Part shown: in pieces, positions 32,401 through 45,814 of the stretch
How the letters are laid out: every line of letters starts with the position of its first letter
Numbering within the stretch: position 1 is the stretch's first letter
Assembly (NCBI GenBank): GCA_964023275.1
Contig: OZ029927.1
Span: 5,565,715-5,629,714 of the forward strand
Reading direction: 5' to 3'
DNA length: 64,000 bases
DNA from: Norana najaformis
Taxonomy: Eukaryota > Annelida > Clitellata > Crassiclitellata > Hormogastridae
Translations under genes and position numbers: made by a program
The notes under the pieces: model-generated
Database searches by the model: none
Seen by the model: the letters and a program-made list of their open reading frames with translations, nothing else
Told to the model about the DNA's origin: nothing

Positions 32401-34035
32401 TTTGTATCTTAAATATCCTCAACCGGTTCTCAGCTTATTCCAACCAAAAGCTCTGAGATTTGCAAGCTCATTTTCTCATCTCCGGTGAACAGTGTGCCTT
32501 AGATCTTACTCCTACCTTCCTTCTAAAAGAATGTTTTGACGTCTTGGGCCTAATTATCACAATACAATTACAATTACAATTACGTCCATCGTCAATCTCT
32601 CTCTCGCTGAAGGCTCTTCCCGCCATCTTTATTCATGCCATTGTTTACCCTCTTCTTAGAATGCCATCTTTCCCTTCTGACTATCGCCTCTCTTTACTCT
32701 CAATTTTATCTCCAACAAGTAGTTGCTAATCGTCTGAGGCGTCTCCTTTCGTCCCACAACCTGTACCTTCCCTTCCAATCTGCCTACCGCAAATACCATT
32801 TCATTAAAACCGTTCATAGTCAACTCCATAGACCAATAAAAGTAACTGCTTTTATTCTGATTACATTAACTGCTGCTTTTGATAGGGCTACTGCTGGCAC
32901 TATTCATGGCATACTCCTTCACCGCCTTGAACAAATTTCGGTTTCTCTCCCCTTTGGTTTGCATATTACTTGCACTCTCGTAAACAATCAGTTCACAAAT
33001 AAACTCGTTTCTACGCCTAAGTACTGTCTTGAATTTCCATGTTCCAGAAGGTTTTGTACGGGGCCCGCTCCTGCTAAAATTGTACACACGATTCCACTTG
33101 GTAGCTATCTTGACTACCAAGTGTATGCTGATAATACTCAGCCGTTCCTATCATTCGGCAGTTGCACGTCTAATTCCGCTCTCCAACTGCGAAGAATTAA
33201 AGAATGTTCAGTCTTGGATGGCCAGTAATAAACTTCTTATGAATCATTAAAAAACCGAATTCCTACTTCTAGGCATAAGCCAACAACTACGTAAAGTTGA
33301 TTGCCTTATTTCTATTCAGTTGGGTTGCTTGCTTGTCAAACGTATTTAATGTGCACACCGTCTAGACATAATATTTGACACCACAGTTTATTTTTCTAAA
33401 CACTTTTGCGCTCATACGAGATATTCACTTGTGCCTCATGCTCTATTAATCCCACTAGCTAATGCATTGGTTTCCTGCAGGTTTGACTACTTTAACTCGC
33501 TTCTTATTGTTGTCACAAAGAGAGGTCTGCACATGGTACAAATGGTTCAAAATCTCTGGCCAGAGCCATAACAGAAACACACATGCCTAAGTATCAACAT
33601 AACACACCAATATTGCATTCGTTACACTGGTTGCCCATCGAGCAAAGAATCCAGTTTGAAATCTGTCTACTTCTGTTCACAAAGTAATACATTTAAATCA
33701 GCCGATCTACCTCTGTTTCATGCTCAACCGTCATACCAACAAATATTCCACTTGTTTAGTTGACACTATGACTCTTGTTGTCCCTCGTACCTGAACAGTG
33801 CTGGGTTCTCGAGCGTTCTCGGTTGCTGGCCCACTGCTTTGAAATTCGTTACAAAGTTCGATTCGTTTTGTTAATTTTTTTGTCATTCAGGTTTTAACTA
33901 AGACTCGTCTCTTTCAGCTTGGGTTATGGTTTCTCTGACCAGTCGGAATTTGACCTGGCTTCTCCAATGATTTATGATTTTATCACAATTTCACTTGAAG
34001 CGACCATCGATTGATGTCATGTACATTACTATAAC
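32400..34035 (+). mobile_element. CR1/L2-like LINE family B, longest copy
   Basis: Segments in order are LDLTPTFLLKECFDVLG, LLRMPSFPSDYR, NLYLPFQSAYRKYHF (32,760-32,800), TAAFDRATAGTIHGILLHR (motif A region), VYADNTQPF (33,120-33,147), then the thumb and C-terminal region and a 3' UTR with cacttgaagcgac at 33,992-34,004. The motif C Asp-Asp is Asp-Asn in this copy. A short (ATTACA)n run near 32,565-32,582 interrupts the coding part. Confidence 0.85.
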
Positions 34036-34079
34036 GGCGCTACAGAAGTCATTATGTTATATTATATATGATTACAGGA

Positions 34080-34440
34080 CGAGAGCTCAAACAAGGTCAC
34101 GGAGAAATAAAAGGCGTTCCGACGTTGGACAGTCATAGTCTTTGAAACAGCTAGCTGGTCTCCAATGCGATTGTGGGTTGGGTTGCAATAGTCAACCTTC
34201 GTCCTAATTTCGTCATAAAATTCGATTGATAAAACGCACACAAAAGGGCAGTGAATTCCACAGCTTTGAACCAGCCACCAAAAATGCGCGAGGCACAAGA
34301 AGAGTAAAAGGATCCGTTTTTCGAGTGCAAACTTAAACTGAATTCTTTAGTTCGATGGGCAGCCAGTGCAATGGATGCAACATGCGTATCTTGTGTTGTG
34401 TTGTCTTTAGCCATCTTCGATCCGAAGTTGGGCCGCACCA
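34080..34440 (-). mobile_element. LINE C-terminal fragment
   Basis: In one minus frame it reads LHWLPIELKN and then LLVPRAFLVAGSKLWNSLP, the C-terminal block shared by CR1/L2-like LINEs. The end of the element at about 34,080 is not clear. Confidence 0.65.
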
Positions 34441-35100
34441 TGAACAGTCCGGCTCCAGATGTTTCTATCTTCAGTTGTCCTCAGTAATTGACTCATAGTT
34501 AATCCTGTCCAAGACCTTATGTTCTCAATTCAGGTTGTTCATGGTCTTCCATTTCATCTGTTCTCTTGATAGTCCACCTTTTGCAACCATAAGTTGCAAC
34601 TGGTGGACCATCAGTTCACCAGTTGCAACTTTTAAGTGCCCTTAAAAGTCTAATTTTAGTTGTAACTGGTAAACTATGACTTTCCCATAGTTTCTTCACA
34701 GTTCCCAAGGTTCCTTTATCTTTATTTAATCTAGGGCTGATTTACATAGTGCATATCTGCATCCTCTGTGATGAGAGATCCAAGGCATAGGAATTAATCA
34801 CCCTGTTCCAGCAGTTCACCCTGGACCTTGAACCATGAACCTCGAACAGGTTGATTCATTCCTATGCCTTGGGTCTGCGTGTAATATGCTGATATTTAAG
34901 AGTCTTGGGTCTGGCCAGATATTTATGAGTTTTGGCTCTGACCAGACAATTTTTAACCATTTATTTTGTGTCAATCTCTCTTAGTAATAAAATGATACGT
35001 TAATTACAGTACTGTAGTACAGTCAGCTAGGAGCCATAGCATTTGTTAGTAAAACCAAGTGATATATGATTTTATAAAACTCCTGTAAATCTAAACGAAC
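34441..35100. other. Low-copy sequence with small local duplications
   Basis: The words agttgcaactgg and accagttgcaac occur several times at 34,590-34,670, giving a local inverted and direct repeat. No gene is recognisable. Confidence 0.5.
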
Positions 35101-35105
35101 ACGAT

Positions 35106-35320
35106 TTTTATAGCGACCGTATGGCCTTGACCCTGCTCGAGTGAGATCCTTCACCACCGCTGCCCGTTTGAATGGGCGCCACGCCATTTAAGGTCCCCGT
35201 ACACAGGCCTTACTTGTCCGAGATAAAAATCTCTGAAATAAGCCATCTTCAGGTTGCGAACCGCGGATTCTCACGCACAGGGGCTCCCTGGCGTATGCGT
35301 TTACCGATGTAGCTAACTAG
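35106..35320 (-). mobile_element. tRNA-derived SINE, copy 2 (most complete)
   Basis: On the minus strand it has A box TAGCTACATCGGTAAAC (35,315-35,299) and B box GGTTCGCAACC (35,262-35,252). The body of about 140 bp contains cctgtgtacggggacctta and ends at gtcgctataaaaa. The tail resembles a LINE 3' end seen at 29,205-29,250, as is common for SINEs that use a LINE's machinery. Confidence 0.8.
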
Positions 35321-35329
35321 TATATGAAA

Positions 35330-36410
35330 GTGAAATGATTTGCAAAAGAGCCTGAACGTGGTCAGAAATTACATGGCGGGGTAAAATGTTCCACATTTAA
35401 TATTATCAACAAGCCATCCATCTAAGTGAACGGAAGAAAGCCAATCAAATTTGCGAAGTTGTTGACTTGTGCCAAATAGAAGGAATTTAGTCGTAGAAGG
35501 ATTCATCAGATGTTCATTGCTAACTATTTCCTTAGCTCACTTCTACTGCATTCGTCAAAATTGCTAACCAAAGCTGCACAGTCATTTACAATGTCCACTC
35601 GTGATTTTCTTTGCAATAAAATTTCAGCATTAACATCATGCATACAAACAGTTTGGAAGCTCTCTAACTAAAGCAAATTAGATCTCGTGTGACTACGAAG
35701 TAGATCTCAAAGGTTACTCACATCTTCGCCTTTTCCCATTTTTGCGCAAAATTGTAACTGACAAACGCCGTAACGATATTTCGCGACTACTGGTCCTACT
35801 GAACGAAGCACAACGAGCTATCTTGCTTCAGCTTTATGAGCATATTGTGCGTGCGTGGCTGCCCTTTATCTTTTCATTAGGCCTACCGATAAGACGTTAC
35901 TGATAAGATTTATTAATCAATTGTTCACTGACAATTCATCGATCGCCAATATCATTTTAAATGGGTTTAAAGTATGCGAAATATTCTGAGATCCAGTCAT
36001 TGTTAGTATCTGTTTTAAGTGACAAATGAGTTCAACAGACCACTGCAGACGCGAACAGTTTAAGACTTGTTACGCTGACCGGTCAGCCAGATATAACTGA
36101 TAAGAATTCAAGGTAATCAACTCAATCGAGTATTCATTTAATAAATGACGACGCTATGTTCGGATCCTGAAAGAATTACGTGATACATGTCTTACAAACT
36201 GTAGGCAATAGGTGGCGCTAAAGAACTGCTCTCTTCAGTTAACCATATATCACTAGCGATAGAAGTTTGTTTTTGCTAAACCGAGTTCTTGACCTCCCTG
36301 TCCTGGTTTTAATCAGTAGGCTTACTGCGGTTCGACTAACCTTTCGAGACTTGTAATTTTTCGTGCCGACTACAGCTGTTTTTCTCCGTTTTGGTGCCAG
36401 ACTTTTGGCT
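35330..36410. other. Nothing recognised
   Basis: About 1.1 kb of low-copy sequence, with only short open frames such as 36,239-36,436 on the minus strand (basic, no known domain). Confidence 0.6.
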
Positions 36411-36412
36411 CG

Positions 36413-36759
36413 GTGTCGGGGATATTGGCTGCTCACAGGAAGGTCACCAAATATACTGATTTATCGGCTTCTTATCAGTTCATCCCTTTGGTCTTCGAGA
36501 CACTTGGCCCGATAAATTTACAGGGCCTGGAGTTCTTAACTAATCTGGCGGACATTTGTCCAGGGTTCCGGAGACCCAAGGGAGACCGCTTTCCTTTTCC
36601 AACGCGTTGCCTGCACAATTCAACGTATTAATTTTATTGCCTTCCAGGGCACTTTTGAGGAGCCTGACATCCAAGAAGATTAACTATCTCAGAATGCAAT
36701 TTTTTCATCCGGATAATTTTTTAACTTCATGAGGGATCATAAATACCTCGGGGCAAAAC
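36413..36759 (+). mobile_element. 3' part of the TAA-associated LINE (copy R6)
   Basis: The C-terminal block reads IPLVFETLGPINLQGLEFL and is followed by the standard 3' UTR and an AATAAT array from 36,760. The 5' edge is not in a microsatellite, so this copy is truncated elsewhere. Confidence 0.8.
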
Positions 36760-36799
36760 AATAATAATAATAATAACAACAATAATAATAATAATAATA

Positions 36800-37000
36800 A
36801 GACAATTTATATAGCGCCATAGAATGGCCCAGGCAGAAGAAAAGGGCACTGTACATGAGTTCAAACAAATCAACAACAGTCATAAGATACCTTAAGAAGA
36901 TATGTCTTGAGCCGTAACTTTAATGTGTCACGTGGTCAGGAAGACTGTTCCACGCGCAAAACAGTCACCAGTTCGGAGATGGCTGAGACACGACGACTCC
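36800..37000 (-). mobile_element. Possible LINE 3' end on the minus strand
   Basis: Reading the minus strand, the sequence ends in atggcgctatataaattgtc next to the AATAAT array, as LINE 3' tails elsewhere do. No protein is recognisable upstream. Confidence 0.4.
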
Positions 37001-37029
37001 GGATGTTTGGGGACTTCGCACGTAGCGAC

Positions 37030-37220
37030 GGCAGACAGGACTATGCTAGGGCTCTCTGAGCCTTGCTTCTTGGCCCTCCTAGGACCTGGAAGAGGCCAGT
37101 CGGGCGACCTAGACACATGGACCCGGACGGTCGAGGCGGATCTTCGGCCGCTGAAGGCCAGGACCATGATGGTTGACGAAGAATTGTGGAAAAAGCAACG
37201 CTGCAGAGAGGGGCATGCTA
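37030..37220 (+). mobile_element. LINE C-terminal fragment with (GAT)n tail
   Basis: The frame reads DLDTWTRTVEADLRPLKART and continues with EELWKKQRC, matching the very end of endonuclease/reverse transcriptase proteins (WLRTVEADLRPL... type). It runs into GAT units and then a TTA array. Confidence 0.7.
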
Positions 37221-37221
37221 T

Positions 37222-37238
37222 TGATGATGATGATGATG

Positions 37239-37315
<77 letters not shown>
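37222..37315. repeat. (GAT)n then (TTA)n microsatellite
   Basis: Six GAT units followed by about 80 bp of pure TTA. Confidence 0.95.
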
Positions 37316-37317
<2 letters not shown>

Positions 37318-37859
37318 GCTGGTTATAGCAAACTTGACTGAAAATGTTATTTAAGTTACTCCTTTATGATGTCACACCTCTCGTATTAAGTCGGCACGAA
37401 TTATTTCAAGCAGCGGTCACAAACGAACCTAATAGCATGTTTGACAACGCCAGCACAGCTGTTGTGTGCCCACTTCAAGCACATCAGCCTTCATCAGAGT
37501 ACGCCTCACAACAATAATGACATTCAGTTGTATCATCGTCATCTTCCAAATTATTGCAGTACGATGCTTTTCGCCTCTTTGTTGAGACCTAATTGCTTGT
37601 TTTTTTGCACGATGTTTTGGTTTTGGTGCATCATCAATTACATCGGACTTTTTAATTGCCAATTGACTTTTTAATTTTTAATTGTTCTTTAAAATGGATT
37701 TGCAGGTTTATTTCCTTATTTTATTTTTCAGTTTAGGTCTTGAGGCCAAACATCCAGCAGGCTTTTCTTATACGGAGAAGTTGTGATGACTATGTTTTCC
37801 CAATTCTGTTGGACAACCTTCTTGGTCGATAATCGATATGGTGCATTGGGTGGTGTTGA

Positions 37860-38975
37860 TATTGTAGCGGACTTAGCGTGCGGACTCGTGTGTCTGAGCT
37901 CCCTTCGCCTGCAGACTTGGCTGTGTCTGAGCCTCCTCCCGCCGGCAGACATAGCGTGCGGACTCGCGTGTCTGAGCTCCCTCCGCACGCAGACTTGGCT
38001 GTGTCTGAGCCTCCTCCCGCCGGCAGACATAGCGTGCGGACTCGTGTGTCTGAGCTCCCTCCGCCTGCAGACTTGGCTGTGTCTGAGCCTCCTCCCGCCG
38101 GCAGACATAGCGTGCGGACTCGTGTGTCTGAGCTCCCTCCGCACGCAGACTTGGCTGTGTCTGAGCCTCCTCCCGCCGGCAGACATAGCGTGCGGACTCG
38201 TGTGTCTGAGCTCCCTCCGCACGCAGACTTGGCTGTGTCTGAGCCTCCTCCCGCCGGCAGACATAGCGTGCGGACTCGTGTGTCTGAGCTCCCTCCGCAC
38301 GCAGACTTGGCTGTGTCTGAGTCCCTCCCGCCGGCAGACATCGCGGCGGTGGCCGTGTCTGACCTCCTCCCGCCGGCAGACATAGCGGCGGCAGCCGTGT
38401 CTGAGCTCCCTCCGCACGCAGGACTTGGCCGTATCTGAGCCCCTCGCGCCGGCAGACATAGCGGCGGCAGCCGTGTCTGAGCTCCCTCCGCACGCAGACT
38501 TGGCCGTGTCTGAGCCCCTCCCGCCGGCAGACATAGCGGCGGCAGCCGTGTCTGAGTCCCTCCCGCCGGCAGACATCGCGGTGGACCTGTGTCTGAGCCC
38601 CTCCCGCAGAAAGACATGGGGCGGTCTATATAAAGGGATGACGTGGTATGGTGTATGCATGGCGAGCTGGTGTGATGCGTGACGAGCTGGTGAGATGATG
38701 ACGTAAATGAGCTAATGTTTTAGTGTAAGACTAGTTGCTAAATGTATTATCCTCGTTAAGTTGTGAGAAATAAAGTGCGATTGACGATCAGTTGACTTCA
38801 TGTTCAGCCTTTTGGGGACCTCAAGAGCCTTACCTCGCGGGCTAGCAGTAGATAGGCGCTGGTAGGGAGCCTTCGGCTAGAGTAGGCGGGAACCAGCACC
38901 TAGACAGAGGATTCGGCACCCCAGGTTTGTAACAATATTACAAAAGGCCCGATAGTGGTAGCAGCACCCTCACTG
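37860..38975 (+). mobile_element. LTR-retroelement fossil: LTR with tandem-repeat U3 and possible primer-binding site
   Basis: After the 78-bp array come a TATA box (ctatataaa, 38,628), about 140 bp further a polyadenylation signal (aataaag, 38,769), and an end ttgtaacaatattaca at 38,942. About ten bases later tggtagcagcaccc (38,957) resembles a primer-binding site for initiator Met tRNA, as used by some Gypsy-type elements. The left end of the LTR is uncertain and no gag, pol or env coding sequence follows. I treat it as a broken remnant of unknown age. The call rests on signal order alone. Confidence 0.45.
37872..38620. repeat. 78-bp tandem repeat array, GC-rich
   Basis: The spacing between successive cggactcgtg starts is exactly 78 bp (37,881; 37,959; 38,037) through five or so regular units. 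Shorter variant units with ggcggcagccgtgtctgag follow up to 38,620. The period is a multiple of three, so several frames on both strands stay open (up to 310 codons on the minus strand). There is no sign of a real protein. It abuts an LTR-like stretch and may be that element's U3 region. Confidence 0.9.
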
Positions 38976-39519
38976 GAAGATGAAGATGACGAGGAGGGTG
39001 TTTCTTCACGATGGGCAGTTGATGACGTCGATAAACCGATGTGGGTGCTTCTTCCATTGTCTCTGGCGAGGTCAGTTACCTCTATTTTGCGCGTATGGGT
39101 AGCATGTCCATCAAGAATTAGAAGAATTAGATAGTTGGCTGACGATGGAGGATGCAGAAGGAAGTGACGGAACTATTCAGTAAAAATTTCTCTTTGTATC
39201 CAACTCGATTGATGATAATGATAAATAGAACCAGGTGCAGTTCCGTCCAATGAGTTTCTGTTTTATGCGCTTCCGAGGAAATATTATCATGGGAGGTATG
39301 AGTTGACCGGAAGCTGACGTGCAAACTTAAGTTAAATTCGCCACTATATTTTATTTATACAATAATTAAGCTCTGGGCTACCGTTGCAATGATCGGACCC
39401 GGCTACCTATCGGCCTAACTGTCACAGGTATTCAGAACAACCACGCAATTCTGTTGTATGCTATTCTATGCTATTCTAGATCTATACGCACTTGGCGCAT
39501 GTCAATCAATCTTGGTAAC

Positions 39520-40030
39520 TGAAAGACACTTGAGTTGCTGACCGTCTGCATCTACAGCGATCACACTTACCCTCTGAGGTCCGACTATGGCTGCCGAGTC
39601 GTTAAAACTCGTCGACTGGAGCGTGCTTATCAGTGCTGCAAAACTTTAACCACCTCTAGGGCCTGGCGCGCAAGGGCCAGGTTCATTTGCCACTATCTGA
39701 AGGAGCGATTTCGGAATAAACGGTAGAATATTTGCAGCGAATATGGATGAGACCAAAGCGTAAATTTTCTACCTAAGCAGCCGCAAACAACAACCAAAAT
39801 CACTAAAGCGGCTGCTGATTTGTTCCACCGCCTCGGTCACAAAGTGAACACTATTCGCACTGCCACTGCTGGATCAGAACGATCGGCAGTGGATCATAGG
39901 CGTTGTCAGACAATATCGGCGCTAATAGATCTGTGTCCTAAGATAAAGCTGCAACCATCATCGCAAAGTTGGACGCTAAACTCTGTGATCTAGATTTGAC
40001 GGTGACGTGGTTGGTGAAACGTTTATTGAG
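39520..40030 (+). mobile_element. CR1/L2-like LINE fragment (linker before the polymerase)
   Basis: Segments such as RRLERAYQCCKTLTTSRAWR (39,625-39,670) and AADLFHRLGHKVNTIRTATA (39,813-39,870) match the region between endonuclease and reverse transcriptase in these LINEs. Several frame changes are present. Confidence 0.6.
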
Positions 40031-40640
40031 GCAACTTATTCGTAAGAATAAGAAATTATTACGAGCATGTGCAACCTAATGCAGAAGGAAGGCATTCTTA
40101 CATATAATTTGAAAACGTCTCTGGTCGATCCAAGACTCTAAAAGAGGCTCTCAACTTTGATCATCCTACTGGCAGATCTCAAACGTGACTTATTTAAACT
40201 CAATAAGTGCAAATTTGTCTACTACTGAGCAACCGAGCAGCGGATAATGTTCAATCAAATGCTTCAAAATTACAACATTGCACATTTTTTAAATTAGTAA
40301 GAAAATTGCGGCCTACGCACACGTCAGTATGCTACCTAGCGTCATACGTTATAGCTCACAATAAAACTCAGTGACTTTCCTTCTATGCCATACTGAAGCA
40401 TCGTGGAGATATCGTGATCAACTGTATCAGATGCAGAACCTCATCAAGTACCTGACCAGTCTAAGCAGGTGTCACACGGCCAGCCAAAACATTGATGACA
40501 TAGAACATGGAGCAGTACCATCTAATCGTGCTTCAAATCCAGCAGTTCCCGATGCTATCCAGAACCCTGACGGTATTGTAATTTACAATGTTAAAGTCAC
40601 TGTACTCTGCCAGTCCAACAAATACTTTAGTGCCAGTCCA
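40030..40640. other. Nothing recognised
   Basis: Low-copy sequence. A frame of 201 codons (40,371-40,976) runs through it into a minisatellite, and I do not regard it as a gene. Confidence 0.5.
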
Positions 40641-40812
40641 ACCAACGCTACACTTTCAGTCCAACCAACATTACACTTCCAGTCCAACCAACACTACACT
40701 TCCAGTCCAACCAACACTACACCCAGTCCAACCAACACTACACCCAGTCCAACCAACACTACACCCAGTCCAACCAACACTACACCCAGTTCAACCAACA
40801 CTACACTGCCAA
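40640..40812. repeat. 21-bp minisatellite
   Basis: Units of the form cagtccaaccaacactacac repeat every 21 bp (starts at 40,745, 40,766, 40,787) and encode PSPTNTT in one frame. Earlier units are slightly longer or altered. Confidence 0.9.
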
Positions 40813-40944
40813 TCCCACCAAAGACCTTAAGCATTGTTTCGATCGATTGCTATTGCCAATGGGCCAATGATTCTGCCTTATGCCGACCCGGCTCATCGCC
40901 TCCTATGTCGGCAGTTTTCTCCGAGTTCGTATCGTGTTGTAAAC

Positions 40945-41500
40945 TCGAGATTTATACAGCGCCAAAAGAAAGCTAAGTCGCGGGAGCCACCTTATTTACA
41001 GGCGCTCAATCAAACAAAATCGATATGCAAGAAAGATTCGGTTCCAGGTCAAGATCCAACTGGATCCAAGAGGCAGACAGCTACAGTGGGTGGTGTCTGA
41101 ATTTGGAGCTGCAGGATAGATAAGGGAAAGAATCAGAATCAGGCTAGGATCTGTGGAAGAGGAGTGTTTTCAGTTGCAAGGGGTGAAGTGTTGGTGAGTT
41201 CGTATGATGGGTCAGATAATTGTCGTAATTCTGGTGGGAACTTATTTTATGGATGAGGTGACGGGAGGGCGGAGAAGTACTAGGACTGAAGAGGAACGGG
41301 TTGAGCGGAATTATTTCATTGTAAATAACTGACGAATTATCTCTACATAGGAGGACTGGTATGTTATAGGCGAGCGACAGGAATTTGTACTCTATACGTC
41401 CAGGTATTCTAAGCCAGTGAAGCGATTTGAGAACAGAAGTAAAATGTGTTGGTGGTTGGGGGTTTTGATGACAGCACAAATGAAAACATTCTGGATTGCT
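40945..41500 (-). mobile_element. Family A LINE, copy A4 (3' part)
   Basis: On the minus strand it has FTSVLKSLHWLRIPGRIEYK and then FLSLAYNIPVLLCRDNSSV, the family A C-terminus, ending at the shared 3' motif near 40,950. There are few coding breaks in this short stretch. Confidence 0.8.
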
Positions 41501-41739
41501 TGAAGGCTGTTTATCTGGGTTGTGTTTATATTAGGAAATTATAATTGCAGTTTAGTTAAGTTTTGCATGCACTATGGATGTGGCGATGGTAGCTGCTGTT
41601 CCACCTTGGATGTCTTTGCAACTAATAACTGTGAACTGACTTAAATATCATTTCGAAGATGCCTTCTCTCCGGATACTATCCGACTCCAAGATCTGTGAC
41701 AACAGTTCCATATGACACGGTACATCTCAGAGTCAACGC

Positions 41740-43990
<2,251 letters not shown>

Positions 43991-44176
43991 CAAATGACTA
44001 TTAATGGTTTGGCTCAGTATACATAGTCAATGAATGAGGTCTTTATGATACATATCAAATTTATTTCCAACAAGACATTAATCAACCAAAGTGCAGTTTC
44101 AAAGAATGTCAAAGCTATCCTACTTATGGCCAGCTAATCACTAGACTTGGGAATAATTTAATGACATCCCTCCCAC

Positions 44177-44629
44177 TTGAAGAAATTCTTTGAAACTCGA
44201 TTCCTTTCGCTGTCCACTGGATGTAACGTCTATACTTTGGTTTTCTGGTGTGTGATCGTGCACTTTGCTCTTTTCTTCGATCGCTTTCGAATGGCGTCTT
44301 CTCCAGCAGGCGTCGATTCGCCCGTCGAATTTGTTGATCGATTTTGCGATTTCTTCGAAGTAATTTTACGATTACCAGTTCATCAAATTCTAACTTGCTT
44401 AGCGATAGTTCCACCAAAAGCGACAACTTGTTTTCGACAAGTTTTAATGGATTTAGTTCGACAACTTTGCCTTGCGATAGACGTTCAAGGTCCCTTCAGC
44501 CACGTCTTGGCTACTGATTTCTTAGCACAGTCCGCTTACGACCTAATCTACTCTATTTCACTTGCTAAGTCTTACAGTTTCCTCTACCGAAACTATAACA
44601 CAACTAATCGCAAGTCTCACGGTAATTAA
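44177..44629 (+). other. Unrecognised open frame, both strands open
   Basis: 151 codons. An internal ATG at 44,291 starts MASSPAGVDSPVEFVDRFCD. The minus strand is also open from 44,426 to 44,124 with a basic, helix-like sequence (VKLLRRNRKIDQQIRRANRR). I recognise neither. Codon usage does not look like simple repeat. It could be a host exon, a LINE ORF1 remnant or chance. Confidence 0.3.
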
Positions 44630-44762
44630 TTCCTCTTAAATCACTGAATCTTGACTTTTATTCGAGAAATATGAAGGCAATCCACGCCGTTCCCGTGGCC
44701 AACACAAGACTGTCGATTTCTCAAACTATTGTCTTTCTTATCAGGAAAATAATTTCTAATGA

Positions 44763-44960
44763 ATGAAATCATATCTGTTAAAGTTGTGTGCCGACGTGTT
44801 CACTCCAGTCATCGTTTGTCTTTGCAATTTGAAAAGTTTGTCTTTTGTCATTGTTTGTCTTTGCAGTGGACAGTTTCCAGTCTTCTACCAATCTGCCTCT
44901 GTTACACCTCTGCTGAAGAAGAAAGGTTTTGATCTAGATGATTCTTCTCTCCTTAAATAC
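44763..44960 (+). mobile_element. LINE family C fragment
   Basis: The frame reads LLKLCADVFTPVIVCLCNL and then SASVTPLLKKKGFDLDD, closely matching the family C copy near 28,400. It contains a small internal duplication of the CLCNL segment. Confidence 0.8.
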
Positions 44961-45059
44961 GCCTCGCAGATCATCTGCCAAAACCGTGACGTAGACACTA
45001 AACCAAGTAAAGACATGATCACCTCATCCGTTTCCTTGCCAAAATGTCGTTTGTAAAAT

Positions 45060-45800
45060 CTATGGCGTCTTTCGATTTTGCCGATTCGCCGTAAATAATA
45101 TTTCCATTGGATGTTTAATTTGCACTGGAAACGCTCAATCAAAACAACACAAATCCCCTTCTAAACAGAATCTAGTTTATCTGCCTAAGCTGGTTTTTAG
45201 TAATATTAAAGTCCTATTTACTCTATTGCTGGCCGGCTAAAATTAAGCTAAAATCTTAAGTGCCGTAACTGATCTGTACACTGAAACTTAACCTCAATAA
45301 GTATGCATACGAAAAGCAAAAGAACCCAAATCAAATGTGGATGAAAAAGAGGTTCGCTACAATCTAGCTACATGTAAGACGAACTGCATTGGTAGCTCAT
45401 GTGAAGATGCATTGAGTTAATTAAGATCTTTATGTTGATGAGAAAATGCCTGGCCGATTGTGTTCCATCCCATCTTAGGAAGTTATAATTCAATGTCAAA
45501 CGTCGTAGATCTGTTCTCTGCAATACATGGTGATACGGATGTTTCCCCGTCATGTAGGCCTACTTCCACAGTGCAACATTTTAACCGCCGTAGTTGGCCC
45601 TTCATTCTGGAACAGGCTGTCATACTGTGGCAAACGGCGGTGCGTCTGTCCCGTCGACGAGTCTTCTGCAAATCCGTCAGGTTCGGCTCCCCTAAGTCTA
45701 GCGGGAGGCTTCTTCTACTTCTCAAATGAAGAACAACGAAGTGAATCTTCCGAATTTGTTAGTGTTGAACTGGAACAACCAACCTGAATTAACTTCATAC
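45060..45800. other. Mostly nothing recognised; possible LINE C-terminal scrap
   Basis: Around 45,560-45,620 one plus frame reads AVVGPSFWNRLSYCG, which weakly resembles the VAGPxLWNxLP block of CR1/L2-like LINEs. Otherwise low-copy. Confidence 0.4.
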
Positions 45801-45814
45801 ATCATAATCCTAAT

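Noticed and set aside
37872-38620. CRISPR-like regular array
   Set aside because: The units are contiguous, with no unique spacers between them, and the DNA is animal. The 17-bp and 21-bp minisatellites were rejected for the same reason.
37728-38660. 310-codon repeat protein on the minus strand
   Set aside because: Five frames are open because the tandem unit is 78 bp without stops. There is no signal, domain or codon preference.
40371-40976. 201-codon frame with PSPTNTT repeats (mucin-like look)
   Set aside because: It has no signal peptide or splice support and simply runs through the 21-bp minisatellite and into a LINE on the other strand.
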